A stretch of DNA of 64,000 nucleotides from Saprospiraceae bacterium (lineage in GTDB: Bacteria > Bacteroidota > Bacteroidia > Chitinophagales > Saprospiraceae): the NCBI GenBank assembly GCA_020630735.1, contig JAHDIP010000001.1, positions 1 to 64,000 on the forward strand. The letters run 5' to 3'. Positions 24,897 through 32,425 of the stretch are shown here, in pieces (the stretch's first letter is position 1; each line of letters opens with the position of its first letter). The notes under the pieces were generated by a model, which did not search any database, was not told the origin of the DNA, and saw only the letters and a program-made list of their open reading frames with translations. The position numbers and the translations under genes are program-made.

Positions 24897-25610
24897 ATGA
24901 CATTACGATACAAAAGAATTTTATTAAAACTTAGTGGTGAATCACTAATGGGTAAACAACAATTTGGTATTGATCCACAAATGTTGGTACATTATGCTGT
25001 ACAAATTAAAGAACTCGTGGCTGAAGGTGTAGAAGTCGCTGTAGTTATTGGTGGTGGAAATATTTTCAGAGGCCTTCAGGCTGCCGAATCGGGTATAGAG
25101 CGTGTTCAAGGTGACTACATGGGAATGTTGGCAACGGTTATCAATGGGATGGCATTGCAAAGTGCTTTAGAGAAAAAAGGTGTATACACTCGTTTGATTA
25201 CATCTATAGAAATGAAAGAAATTGCAGAACCTTATATTCGTCGACGTGCAATTAGACACCTCGAAAAAGGTAGGGTAGTAATCTTCGGAGGTGGTACTGG
25301 TAGCCCATATTTTACTACAGACTCAGCAGCTGCATTACGTGCAAACGAAATAGCTGCAGACGTAATTTTAAAAGGTACTCGTGTAGATGGGATATATTCT
25401 GCTGACCCTGAAAAAGATCCGAACGCAACCAAATTTGATAAAATATCTTTTGCTAAGGTCATTAGTATGGGGCTAAAAGTAATGGATATGACAGCATTTA
25501 CTTTATGCAAAGAAAATAATCTACCAATAATTGTTTTTGATATCAATAAACAAGAAAACCTTAAAGGAATTATTTCTGGCGAAATGATTGGCACTTTAGT
25601 AGAAGGCTAA
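24897..25610 (+). CDS. pyrH: Uridylate kinase
   Basis: Phosphorylates UMP to UDP in pyrimidine nucleotide synthesis; a hexameric amino-acid-kinase-fold enzyme. At 237 aa from the ATG at 24897 ([16 protein letters not shown]) it has normal length; the longer frame from 24798 overlaps the tsf terminator and is rejected. Motifs are [54 protein letters not shown] and DMTAFTLC. Unlike in many bacteria, frr does not follow; a family II repeat and a 62-bp palindrome come next. Confidence 0.96.
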   Translation: MTLRYKRILLKLSGESLMGKQQFGIDPQMLVHYAVQIKELVAEGVEVAVVIGGGNIFRGLQAAESGIERVQGDYMGMLATVINGMALQSALEKKGVYTRLITSIEMKEIAEPYIRRRAIRHLEKGRVVIFGGGTGSPYFTTDSAAALRANEIAADVILKGTRVDGIYSADPEKDPNATKFDKISFAKVISMGLKVMDMTAFTLCKENNLPIIVFDINKQENLKGIISGEMIGTLVEG

Positions 25611-25615
25611 TAATA

Positions 25616-25680
25616 TCGGATTTTGATTGCCGTTGATTGCTTCTCAGTAGCTTTAATCGTTGGCAATCCGAATACCACTT
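25616..25680 (+). repeat. Family II intergenic repeat, shortened copy
   Basis: Shares CTCAGTAGCTTTAATCG, GGCAATCCGAATACCACTTTG with the other copies. It begins 5 nt after the pyrH stop and runs into the palindrome at 25677. Confidence 0.6.
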
Positions 25681-25738
25681 TGTTTAAACTAAAAAGAGAA
25701 GTTGACATGTCAACTTCTCTTTTTAGTTTAAACAAAGT
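25677..25738. terminator. Perfect 62-bp palindrome between pyrH and comF
   Basis: Each 31-nt arm is the exact complement of the other with no loop; the centre is GTTGACA|TGTCAAC and the arms include AAAAAGAGAAG/CTTCTCTTTTT. Located between convergent genes, it probably serves as a bidirectional terminator, but its length and perfection are unusual. Confidence 0.7.
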
Positions 25739-25742
25739 CCTA

Positions 25743-25784
25743 AGTAATGGTCAAATAATAAGTTCCGTATTTTCGGCCATTACT
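25743..25784. repeat. Family I MITE-like repeat, copy C (42 nt)
   Basis: A minimal form with the two element ends joined almost directly: AGTAATGGTCAAATAATAAG then TTCCGTATTTTCGGCC-ATTACT. Its right end overlaps the stop codon of the comF gene. Confidence 0.75.
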
Positions 25785-26487
25785 AAATATGTTTGGCAAA
25801 AGCAATGGTTGCTAGGCTAATTTTTGTGTCGGGAACTTTCAAAATCTGATTAGCACAAGCCTCAAGTGTTGCACCTGTAGTTAATACATCATCGACTAAG
25901 AGGATATGTTTTCCTTTCAATGCACTCTCATCTTTTACTTGAAAGACTGATTGTACATTTTCAAAACGTTCCATTCTCGATTTTTTAGTTTGTGTATCCG
26001 TCATCTCAATTCGTTGAAGTGCATTTTTTGACCACGGTATAGACATGCTTTTCGAAAGCCCAATGGCAAACGCATCACTTTGATTATAGCCTCTTATCTT
26101 TTCTTTCCGAGGATGTAAAGGCACAGGAACGATGAGATTAACTTGATGGAAGTAAGGTGATGACTTTAAAGACGTTCCATATACTTCTCCAAGCTTTACA
26201 CCAATCTGCTGTTTACCTTTATACTTCAGGTTATGTATTAATTTTTGAGTACGACTGCCTCTAGTAAAAAAGTATAATGCAGCTCCACTATGTATATTTA
26301 CTCTTCCCCAAAAATGTTCTGTAAGTGGATTTTCTTTTTCTAAGTGAAAATTCGTTTTAGGTAAATGGTATTGGCAAGTAATACAAATATCGCCTTGATT
26401 GGCAGGAATATTTTGCCCACAGGCTAAACATAAACGAGGATAGAATAAAGACAAAAAGTCATCAAATATGCGTTTTCCCAACTTCAT
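25783..26487 (-). CDS. comF: ComF-family phosphoribosyltransferase-like protein
   Basis: A 234-aa protein with an N-terminal four-cysteine zinc finger (CLACGQ ... CITCQ, residues about 19-40) and a type I phosphoribosyltransferase domain with the PRPP loop LLVDDVLTTGATLEAC near residue 200. ComF proteins take part in uptake of transforming DNA in competent species; a biochemical activity is not settled. Signature VPVPLHPRKEKIRGYNQSD is present. The stop codon TAG overlaps the terminal ATTACTAAA of family I copy C, so the insertion may have set the present C-terminus. Confidence 0.9.
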   Translation of the reverse strand: MKLGKRIFDDFLSLFYPRLCLACGQNIPANQGDICITCQYHLPKTNFHLEKENPLTEHFWGRVNIHSGAALYFFTRGSRTQKLIHNLKYKGKQQIGVKLGEVYGTSLKSSPYFHQVNLIVPVPLHPRKEKIRGYNQSDAFAIGLSKSMSIPWSKNALQRIEMTDTQTKKSRMERFENVQSVFQVKDESALKGKHILLVDDVLTTGATLEACANQILKVPDTKISLATIAFAKHI

Positions 26488-26789
26488 TCTTAAAAATAGA
26501 TAAAACTATTGTAAAAAAAAACGTCCGTTCTGATAAAACAGAACAGACGTATCAAAACAAAACGAAAAACCAACTTTAAACAAGTTTCTTTATGTTATAA
26601 TAGCATCTTATAATTAATCTGCTATCTTCATTTAAATCATGTCTTATATACTAGTAACCAAAAAAAATATTTTTTTGTTGCAAGGTATATGTTAATTATT
26701 TCCTAATATTTATGTTAAGAAAAAATGGATAGACCTTTCAGATGATGATTACATAAATATAAAACGGCTATTTGATACTAAAATTGTAT
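26488..26789. other. Long 3' region after the DegP-type gene
   Basis: About 240 nt separate the protease stop codon from its likely terminator at 26512-26550. The stretch is AT-rich, has no ORF worth calling and no repeat of the two families. It may be an untranslated 3' region. Confidence 0.4.
26512..26550 (-). terminator. Intrinsic terminator, minus strand
   Basis: Stem ACGTCTGTTCTG/CAGAACGGACGT (one mismatch, loop of 6) followed on the minus strand by nine T. It lies upstream of comF and downstream of the DegP-type gene. Confidence 0.75.
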
Positions 26790-27950
26790 CTATCCTTCTT
26801 TTAACCGAACAGGGATTTCCTTAATGTCGCCTTTGCGGCTAATAAGAACTTTGACTGTATCGCCAACTTTTACACTACCGATTTGTTCTTGTAAATCAGG
26901 GAACGAACGGATTGCTTTGTTGTCCACTTTTAAAATTACATCATTAGGCAAGATACCTGCATACTGAGCAGCACCGCCATCAATCAATTCTTTGACAACA
27001 ACTCCTTGTACAATATCGATACCCAATTCGTCAGCTAACTCATTATCTAATTCCTGAATATAAACACCTAAGGTTCCTCTTTGGTAGCTTCCATGTTCAA
27101 TGATATCATTTACGATTGTTTGCATCATATTTACAGGAATAGCAAAAGAATAACCTACATATGAGCCTGTACGAGAAGCAATAGCCGTATTAATTCCGAT
27201 TAAATTGCCATCAGCATCTACCAATGCACCTCCACTATTGCCAGGATTTACAGCAGCATCTGTTTGAATAAATGCTTCAATAGCTCCCTTTTCATCTATT
27301 ATATCAATATCTCTACCTTTAGCACTAATAATACCAGCAGTAACAGTAGATGTCAAATCAAATGGGTTACCAATAGCGAGTACCCACTGCCCAACCTTCG
27401 CTTTATCAGAATCTGCATAAGACAATGTCGGTAAGTTAGTCGCTTCTATTTTTATAACTGCTAAATCTGCTTTAGGATAAGTACCTACAATTTTTGCTTG
27501 GTACTTTTTATTATCAAACAATGTTACTTCTACTTCGTCGGCAAAACCAACAACATGATTATTCGTAACAATATAACCATCTGAAGAGATGATAACGCCA
27601 GATCCCATACCTTGCTTTATTTGTGGCATATTAAATAAGTTTCCGCCAAAAAAATCACTTCCAAAAAAATCTTGTAAAGGATTTGATTCATTTTGTCTTC
27701 TACTTTTTGCCAAAGCATCACTTTCTGAAGCAGAAATGTGTACAACTGCAGGACGAGCCTTTTCAGCAGCAGTCGTAAAATCAAAAAGAACAGCGTTTGC
27801 ACTAGGTTTTACGTTCAGATTAGAACTAACCGTTTGAGCATAAGAATTTGGTGTGGTACTTGCATTACCTATTTCTAAGAAGTGCAAACCTCCCAATGTA
27901 ACGAGTCCTCCAATTATTCCTGCAAAAACTAAGGAGACTAAATTTCTCAT
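26790..27950 (-). CDS. DegP/HtrA-family periplasmic serine protease
   Basis: Periplasmic protease and chaperone for misfolded envelope proteins. The 386-aa protein has an N-terminal hydrophobic anchor or signal (residues about 4-24). The trypsin-like domain has catalytic His132 (NNHVVG), Asp162 (KADLAVIKI) and Ser239 (NPGNSGGAL). One PDZ domain follows (about residues 290-383). E. coli DegP has two PDZ domains; with one, this is closer to DegS in layout, but the triad and the linker-rich L1 region fit a broad DegP/DegQ family call. Monocistronic, with a -7 element upstream. Confidence 0.93.
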   Translation of the reverse strand: MRNLVSLVFAGIIGGLVTLGGLHFLEIGNASTTPNSYAQTVSSNLNVKPSANAVLFDFTTAAEKARPAVVHISASESDALAKSRRQNESNPLQDFFGSDFFGGNLFNMPQIKQGMGSGVIISSDGYIVTNNHVVGFADEVEVTLFDNKKYQAKIVGTYPKADLAVIKIEATNLPTLSYADSDKAKVGQWVLAIGNPFDLTSTVTAGIISAKGRDIDIIDEKGAIEAFIQTDAAVNPGNSGGALVDADGNLIGINTAIASRTGSYVGYSFAIPVNMMQTIVNDIIEHGSYQRGTLGVYIQELDNELADELGIDIVQGVVVKELIDGGAAQYAGILPNDVILKVDNKAIRSFPDLQEQIGSVKVGDTVKVLISRKGDIKEIPVRLKEG

Positions 27951-28026
27951 AATTTTTTTATTGAATTTTTATTGAAAAAAATGTTTTGTAAGAGAAAAAG
28001 CCTTTATTTTGTGCTTTATCTTTTTG

Positions 28027-28034
28027 CAAAATTA
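28027..28034 (-). promoter_or_regulatory. Possible -7 element of the DegP-type gene
   Basis: TAATTTTG on the minus strand fits TAnnTTTG, 76 nt before the start codon. No -33 TTG at the usual spacing. Confidence 0.35.
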
Positions 28035-28217
28035 ACGCTTGCATATATTCATTGTTTCTATCGAATAGTACTTTAACATGATATTAACTCCAAACAAGCG
28101 TTCTTTTCAGCCCCCCATCTGCTTAGCGTCAGGAAAACAAATGATTATACTCGTACACCTTTACATGTAATAACTGCTCTACTAAAGGGTATTTTTTTGA
28201 CGTATATATCAAATAAA

Positions 28218-28835
28218 ATGTATCTTGGTCGTGAATATAAATTGATGAGTATGAGGAATCCTCTAAAAGAGGATGCTGTTATAGAAACGCTATTGCGTCC
28301 TGAAACAGAATTGGAACAAATCATTCTGAAAAATGATACTTTCCGCAAAGGTCTTTTGTGGGGCAAACCTCGTTTTGGTCATCCTGAAGGGCAAGTCGCT
28401 CTTCACATTCGAGAAGTACTCGATAATGTAGATAAGCTAAATATATCGGCAGAAGACCGAAATCGTTTGCGCTTAATTACATTTGCACATGATACTTTCA
28501 AGTATAAAGAAGATAAGACTTCTCATCCGCGTGATTGGTCCAAACATCATGGAGTACTTGCCCGTAAGTTTATGGAGGCATATACTAAAGATGATTCGAT
28601 TCTTGAAATACTAGAGCTGCATGATGAAGCTTATTATTGCTGGAGATTGGAATATATCTATAGAAGAAAAGAAGATGGTCAGGAACGTTTATCTACGCTT
28701 TTGGCTAGATTAAAAAACTATCTGCAGTTATATTATTTATTTTTCAAATGCGATACTCGTACAGGCGATAAAAATCAAGCTCCTCTAAAGTGGTTTGAAA
28801 AAACGATTAAAAATATTGAGGTTGTCCATTTTTAA
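28218..28835 (+). CDS. HD-domain-like protein, 205 aa
   Basis: The protein resembles the HD metal-dependent phosphohydrolase superfamily. A conserved-looking early His lies in FGHPEGQVALHIREVL, the HD pair in ITFAHDTFK, then KHHGVLARKF and ELHDEAYY carry further His and Asp residues at suitable spacing. The substrate is unknown. The frame opens with TTG at 28197, but the ATG at 28218 (MYLGREY) is a better start. It is a single gene ended by terminator 28859-28895. The domain call is from pattern and moderately sure. Confidence 0.65.
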   Translation: MYLGREYKLMSMRNPLKEDAVIETLLRPETELEQIILKNDTFRKGLLWGKPRFGHPEGQVALHIREVLDNVDKLNISAEDRNRLRLITFAHDTFKYKEDKTSHPRDWSKHHGVLARKFMEAYTKDDSILEILELHDEAYYCWRLEYIYRRKEDGQERLSTLLARLKNYLQLYYLFFKCDTRTGDKNQAPLKWFEKTIKNIEVVHF

Positions 28836-28858
28836 TCAACCGATAATTAGATATAACT

Positions 28859-28895
28859 AAAAAGCCTTTCTACCCTGTTTTGAAAGGCTTTTTTT
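28859..28895 (+). terminator. Intrinsic terminator
   Basis: Stem AAAAAGCCTTTC/GAAAGGCTTTTT, loop of 11 nt, T-run on the plus strand, 23 nt after the HD-like gene. Confidence 0.85.
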
Positions 28896-28967
28896 ATTGT
28901 AAAAATAAAAAATTGAAAAAAAACGCCTTAAAGAAACTTTTTTAGAGAAAATAAAGTTTGAAGATAT

Positions 28968-28998
28968 AAGAACTTGGCTAAGTTTTAGACAAGTTCTT
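28968..28998. promoter_or_regulatory. Inverted repeat upstream of ECF sigma gene
   Basis: Arms AAGAACTTG and CAAGTTCTT (9 bp perfect, 13-nt loop) lie about 95 nt upstream of the sigma-factor start. It has no T-run, so it could be an operator or leader structure rather than a terminator. Confidence 0.3.
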
Positions 28999-29091
28999 AA
29001 CTATATATGGGTACTTCACTATTTTTTTGCCCAATTCATAGTAGCAAAGTCCATAAAATTGTAAACTCATTCATCAAATAATTTTATCTTT

Positions 29092-29685
29092 ATGATACAA
29101 ATGACAGACGAAAATACCACAAATGAGCTTTATGATAGGATATTTGAGGAAGAGTTCATGCCTCAAATAGAGGCTTTGTATAACTTTGCCTATCACCTCA
29201 CTTATAATGAGGCAGATGCCAATGATCTTGTTCAAGAAACTTATCTTAAAGCATATCGTTTTATTAAAAAATACGATCAAGGAACCAATGCAAAAGCATG
29301 GTTGTTTAAGATATTGAAAAATGCGTTCATTAACGATTATCGCAAAAAAAGTAAGCGACCTACACAAGTAGATTATGAAGAAATTGTTACCTATCACGGA
29401 GATGATGATTCAAACTACTCAAGTTATATGGACCTAAGGGAAGAGCTTTACCAGGGAATGATTGGAGATGAGGTAACAAATGCTATTAATGCATTACCTG
29501 TAGATTTTAGAGTGGTGATTCTTCTTTGCGATATTGAGAATTTTAAATACGAAGAAATTTCAAAAATTATAAATGTTCCTATCGGAACGGTTCGGTCGAG
29601 ATTGCACCGTGCTCGAAATTTATTAAAAGAAAAATTAAGAGAATACGCTAAGTCATTAGGATATAATGATGGCGATGACTCTTAA
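29092..29685 (+). CDS. ECF RNA polymerase sigma factor
   Basis: A 197-aa group 4 sigma-70 factor. Region 2 spans about residues 20-90 (NEADANDLVQETYLKAY, then KAWLFKILKNAFINDYR). Region 4 spans about 130-185 (LPVDFRVVILLCDIENF and the helix-turn-helix IGTVRSRLHRAR). It directs RNA polymerase to a stress or signal regulon. An alternative ATG three codons in is equally possible. Downstream on the same strand come a hairpin, a Cys-rich micro-ORF and a small anti-sigma-like gene (29927), the usual partner in Bacteroidota. Confidence 0.93.
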   Translation: MIQMTDENTTNELYDRIFEEEFMPQIEALYNFAYHLTYNEADANDLVQETYLKAYRFIKKYDQGTNAKAWLFKILKNAFINDYRKKSKRPTQVDYEEIVTYHGDDDSNYSSYMDLREELYQGMIGDEVTNAINALPVDFRVVILLCDIENFKYEEISKIINVPIGTVRSRLHRARNLLKEKLREYAKSLGYNDGDDS

Positions 29686-29729
29686 TATTTGTTAACCTCA
29701 CTACTCCAGTGAGATCATTTGAAAAGGTT

Positions 29730-29773
29730 ATTGCATCTAACTCTGTTTTTAATAAAAAAGAGTTAGATGCAAT
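29730..29773 (+). promoter_or_regulatory. Long hairpin between sigma and anti-sigma genes
   Basis: Perfect 15-bp arms (ATTGCATCTAACTCT with its complement) enclose a 14-nt loop that can pair further as TTTTT/AAAAA. There is no T-run after it, so it is not a standard terminator; RNA processing, stabilisation or attenuation is possible. Confidence 0.5.
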
Positions 29774-29798
29774 CCTCCATCAAATAAGGGGTGTCTTC

Positions 29799-29912
29799 AT
29801 GTCGAGAAAAACACAACATATAAGTAGCTTATTAGGCGGTAGACCGTGTGTCTGTACGCAAAGTTGCTGTATGTCAGAACATGTACGCATCTCGATGGTT
29901 GAGCTAGGGTAG
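29799..29912 (+). CDS. Cys-rich micro-ORF, 37 aa
   Basis: The ATG at 29799 encodes MSRKTQHISSLLGG followed by RPCVCTQSCC and a 13-residue tail. The CxCx3CC cluster after a GG pair is unlike the rest of the window, and the DNA is locally richer in GC. It lies between the sigma gene and the anti-sigma gene, ending 14 nt before the latter. It could be a small redox- or metal-sensing peptide or a leader peptide. Equally, the segment may be a structured RNA, since TAGCTTA and TGAGCTA near its ends can pair. A longer frame opens with GTG at 29709 across the hairpin and seems less likely. Confidence 0.35.
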   Translation: MSRKTQHISSLLGGRPCVCTQSCCMSEHVRISMVELG

Positions 29913-29926
29913 AAAAACTTAAAAAA

Positions 29927-30172
29927 ATGGGGAATCCGCAAAATTATCAAGATCTTTTAAAGAAAGTAAGCATGTATTTAGATAATGAGCTTACAAATGA
30001 AGCAGAAAGAGAACTTTTAACAGAAATAAAGCAAAACCCCAACTATTTTGAAATGCTCAATAAGGAGAAGTCCTTTAGAGATTTTATTAAAAGTAGAGTC
30101 CAACGCAAACCAGTCTCACCAAGTCTTATCCAGTCAATAAAAGAAAAGATTCGAGTTTCGCCTCCTGCCTGA
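29927..30172 (+). CDS. Anti-sigma-like protein lacking zinc ligands, 81 aa
   Basis: Position and pattern match the small anti-sigma factors that accompany ECF sigma genes in Bacteroidota. The segment LDNELTNEAERELLTEI, then NKEKSFRDFIKSRV, then SPSLIQSIKEKIR follows their layout. In the zinc-binding anti-sigma (ZAS) motif HxxxCxxC these positions read ExxxNxxY (EIKQNPNY). All three ligands are therefore missing and the protein has no Cys or His at all. It probably binds the sigma factor encoded upstream (29092) without zinc. Cytoplasmic, no membrane segment. The family assignment is inferred. Confidence 0.65.
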   Translation: MGNPQNYQDLLKKVSMYLDNELTNEAERELLTEIKQNPNYFEMLNKEKSFRDFIKSRVQRKPVSPSLIQSIKEKIRVSPPA

Positions 30173-30332
30173 TCTTAGTCAATACTTTACCAAACATATA
30201 ATAACGAACGATAAATAAGTTTCCTACATTAGGATGCTCTAAATCGTTTCATCAATTTTAGGACTTGCTATTAATTGATCAATAATTGTATGTCTTATGG
30301 TGAGGCAAAAATGCTTTCTGCTGCTAAAACAG

Positions 30333-30363
30333 TAGAGGCTAAATGTATTACATTTAGCCTCTA
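30333..30363. terminator. Bidirectional hairpin between convergent ECF operons
   Basis: Arms TAGAGGCTAAATG and CATTTAGCCTCTA form a 13-bp stem with a very short loop, between the stops at 30172 and 30404. T-runs are weak. Confidence 0.6.
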
Positions 30364-30403
30364 GTTCAATTATTTGTTTGTATAAACGAAGAATGCTTTA
30401 TGC

Positions 30404-30775
30404 TCACTCAACTCCTGCTTTGGCGAAAATAACTTGAAGTTCTTTTTCGATGGGAAATGATTTCAATGGTGGAACATTTGCTCCTCCAGGATTTCCTATT
30501 GGTACTTTTCCTACAAATGATTTGATACCCCCAAATAGAAGTCTAGGAAGTTGCCCTACTATTTCGTTTACATCTTTTATTTTAAATCCGAATTGTAACA
30601 TTTTCCAATGCACAAGGTTATGAGTCATTGGATATCGTTGACCGATGATATGTGCTCGCTCTAAATGCCTCCAAGCATTTCTTAAGTGACCATTTGTAAA
30701 AGCAGCTTGATAGTTTTTTAGCTCCTCTTCATAAAACGGTTTTAAAGATACAGGCATTTTGGTATAAAACTTCAT
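30404..30775 (-). CDS. DUF3703 family protein
   Basis: A 123-aa member of DUF3703, a small family of unknown function. Typical motifs are AWRHLERAHIIGQRYPMTHNL in the middle (here split as AWRHLERAHIIGQ and HNLVHWKML) and the C-terminal KVPIGNPGGANVPPLK. It has no signal peptide or membrane helix. It is the last gene of a four-gene operon headed by an ECF sigma factor, 9 nt after the LTxxQ-type gene, which suggests envelope or metal stress. That link is inference. Confidence 0.85.
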   Translation of the reverse strand: MKFYTKMPVSLKPFYEEELKNYQAAFTNGHLRNAWRHLERAHIIGQRYPMTHNLVHWKMLQFGFKIKDVNEIVGQLPRLLFGGIKSFVGKVPIGNPGGANVPPLKSFPIEKELQVIFAKAGVE

Positions 30776-30784
30776 GCTATTATT

Positions 30785-31240
30785 TTAATTGTTTCTCCTT
30801 TCTTTTTCTCCTCTACGTTCGCCTTTTGTTTTTAAACGATCGATAACTTTTCGTCTAAATTCTTTTTCTGCTTGCTGAAGTTTCCCTATTTTTCTAATCG
30901 GTAACACACGCTTAAATTCTTGAAAATACTTTCGTTTTAAGGCAATTTCTTTCTCTTCTCTTTCGAACGATTGAAGTATAAATGCTTCTATTTCTTCTTC
31001 AGACATTTCATCTACTTTTTTCTTCGGTCGTCGTGCTTTTTTAAGGGCTTTTTGTTCTGCTTTATACTCGTTATAAATGGGCCAAAATTTTTGAGCCTCA
31101 TCAGGAGTTAACTCCAATCGTTCAGTCAAAAAAGAGATACGTTGCGCCTCTAGTCTATCGTGCATAGCTCCTCTATCACGCTGTGCAAAACTTGTAAAAA
31201 CAATTAAGCTTAGTGCTACTGCTAATATTATTTTTCTCAT
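30785..31240 (-). CDS. Spy/CpxP-like LTxxQ periplasmic protein
   Basis: A small periplasmic helical protein. Starting at MRKIILAVAL (31240; four codons inside the longest frame), it has a signal peptide ending FAQ. The domain repeats the Spy/CpxP pattern: ERLELTPDEAQKFWPIYNEY, then charged helices, and a very basic tail. In Spy and CpxP this motif supports chaperone or stress-sensing roles. In many Bacteroidota a protein of this type is encoded next to an ECF sigma/anti-sigma pair, as here: it follows the membrane anti-sigma-like gene by a few nt. Confidence 0.8.
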   Translation of the reverse strand: MRKIILAVALSLIVFTSFAQRDRGAMHDRLEAQRISFLTERLELTPDEAQKFWPIYNEYKAEQKALKKARRPKKKVDEMSEEEIEAFILQSFEREEKEIALKRKYFQEFKRVLPIRKIGKLQQAEKEFRRKVIDRLKTKGERRGEKERRNN

Positions 31241-31254
31241 GTTAAATTTCATTT

Positions 31255-31770
31255 TTATAAAAGATCATCTAAAGTAGAATCATCTATTTCATCAATTATT
31301 TCATTAAGATATTCTTCGATATATTCACTTTCTAGTTCAGAATCTAAATACAAATCATCTCCCTCATCTAAACCTATTTCAAGTAATAACTCATCATCAA
31401 AATCATCTAAATTTTCAGCTAAATAGTATTCGGCTTCATCTACTGTTAATGCCAACTCAGTATTAGTTGTTGTACTTTTAGGGTATAAGTAGACTCCTGC
31501 CACAAGCAGTAAAGCTAATGATGCAAAAGCAACAGCAAATTGTGGTTGAAATAACGATACAATGCTCTCTGCTAATTGGTCAAACCACGAAACTTGTTTA
31601 GGTTTAGGTGCAGGTTCAGCGACAGTTTCGTTTTTCACCTGTTCTAATACTTTATCTGCTAACGATTCAAAGTAATTGACTGGTACAGTAAATCCTTCTT
31701 GCTTCTCTGTATCGGCCAAACGAGAAGAGAGTTCTTTTAATTCTTTTTGTATTTCTTCGTGACGATTCAT
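31255..31770 (-). CDS. Membrane-anchored anti-sigma-like protein
   Basis: A 171-aa protein with a cytoplasmic N-terminal part (residues 1-90), one membrane helix (about 91-110, FAVAFASLALLLVAGVYLY) and a very acidic periplasmic tail rich in Asp, Glu and Leu. No family signature is obvious, but the layout and its place 11 nt after an ECF sigma gene make it the probable anti-sigma factor. The N-terminal phrase VPVNYFESLADKVLEQV is typical of such Bacteroidota proteins. The acidic tail may sense cations or the LTxxQ protein encoded next. Confidence 0.7.
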   Translation of the reverse strand: MNRHEEIQKELKELSSRLADTEKQEGFTVPVNYFESLADKVLEQVKNETVAEPAPKPKQVSWFDQLAESIVSLFQPQFAVAFASLALLLVAGVYLYPKSTTTNTELALTVDEAEYYLAENLDDFDDELLLEIGLDEGDDLYLDSELESEYIEEYLNEIIDEIDDSTLDDLL

Positions 31771-31781
31771 TGTTCTTTTTT

Positions 31782-32345
31782 TTATAGATCAGAATCTTTA
31801 AAATAAGCCTCAATTTTTTTGACAGCATGATGATAAGAGGCTTTTAATGCTCCTACAGAAGTATCTAATATTTCAGAGATTTCTTGGTAACTCATTTCAT
31901 CGTAATAACGAAGATTAAAAACCTGTAACTGCTTTTGAGGTAAAGTACTTATTGCTTTTTTTAAGTTCAATTGTAGCTCATTCCCATCAAAATATTCATC
32001 TGCTTTAAGCGTGTTTGTCAAATCATATTCTTCGTTATCCATCGAAGTTGTAGGCTTTTTCTTTTTTTTATTCAAAAAAGTAATGGCCTCATTTGTTGCT
32101 ATCCGATACAACCAAGTATACAGTTTTGAATTTCCTTGAAACGATTTGATATTTCGATAAACCTTTATAAAGGTATTTTGAGTAACATCATTGGCATCTT
32201 CATGTTCAACAACCATTCTTCTGATGTGCCAATACAATCGCTCTTGGTACTTCTGCATTAAGGCTCTAAAACCTGCTTCTGTTTGATCGTCGCTACATAG
32301 TAGCGTGATTATTTGATCATCTGATATATCTTTAGTTGTTGGCAA
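31782..32345 (-). CDS. ECF RNA polymerase sigma factor (second system)
   Basis: A 187-aa group 4 sigma factor with region 2 (HEDANDVTQNTFIKVYR and YTWLYRIATNEAITFL) and region 4 (LPQKQLQVFNLRYYDEMSYQEIS, then GALKASYHHAVKKIE). Translation seems to begin with TTG at 32345. The codon just before it in frame is TGA, and the first in-frame ATG lies inside region 2, so TTG is the only start that keeps a complete protein. It heads an operon with the membrane anti-sigma-like, LTxxQ and DUF3703 genes, with gaps of 11, a few and 9 nt. Confidence 0.92.
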   Translation of the reverse strand: MPTTKDISDDQIITLLCSDDQTEAGFRALMQKYQERLYWHIRRMVVEHEDANDVTQNTFIKVYRNIKSFQGNSKLYTWLYRIATNEAITFLNKKKKKPTTSMDNEEYDLTNTLKADEYFDGNELQLNLKKAISTLPQKQLQVFNLRYYDEMSYQEISEILDTSVGALKASYHHAVKKIEAYFKDSDL

Positions 32346-32425
32346 TCATTCGATTTTAATACTATGACTAATTATTTCTTTAAAGGTTTAACCCGAATAA
32401 AGAATTTTATGTTTCAATAAATTCT

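Noticed and set aside
29709-29798. GTG-started N-terminal extension of the Cys-rich micro-ORF
   Set aside because: It reads across the 15-bp hairpin; the frame is probably accidental there.
29092-32345. Single divergent sigma locus
   Set aside because: The two sigma genes are on opposite strands and converge, each with its own anti-sigma-like gene; they are separate systems.
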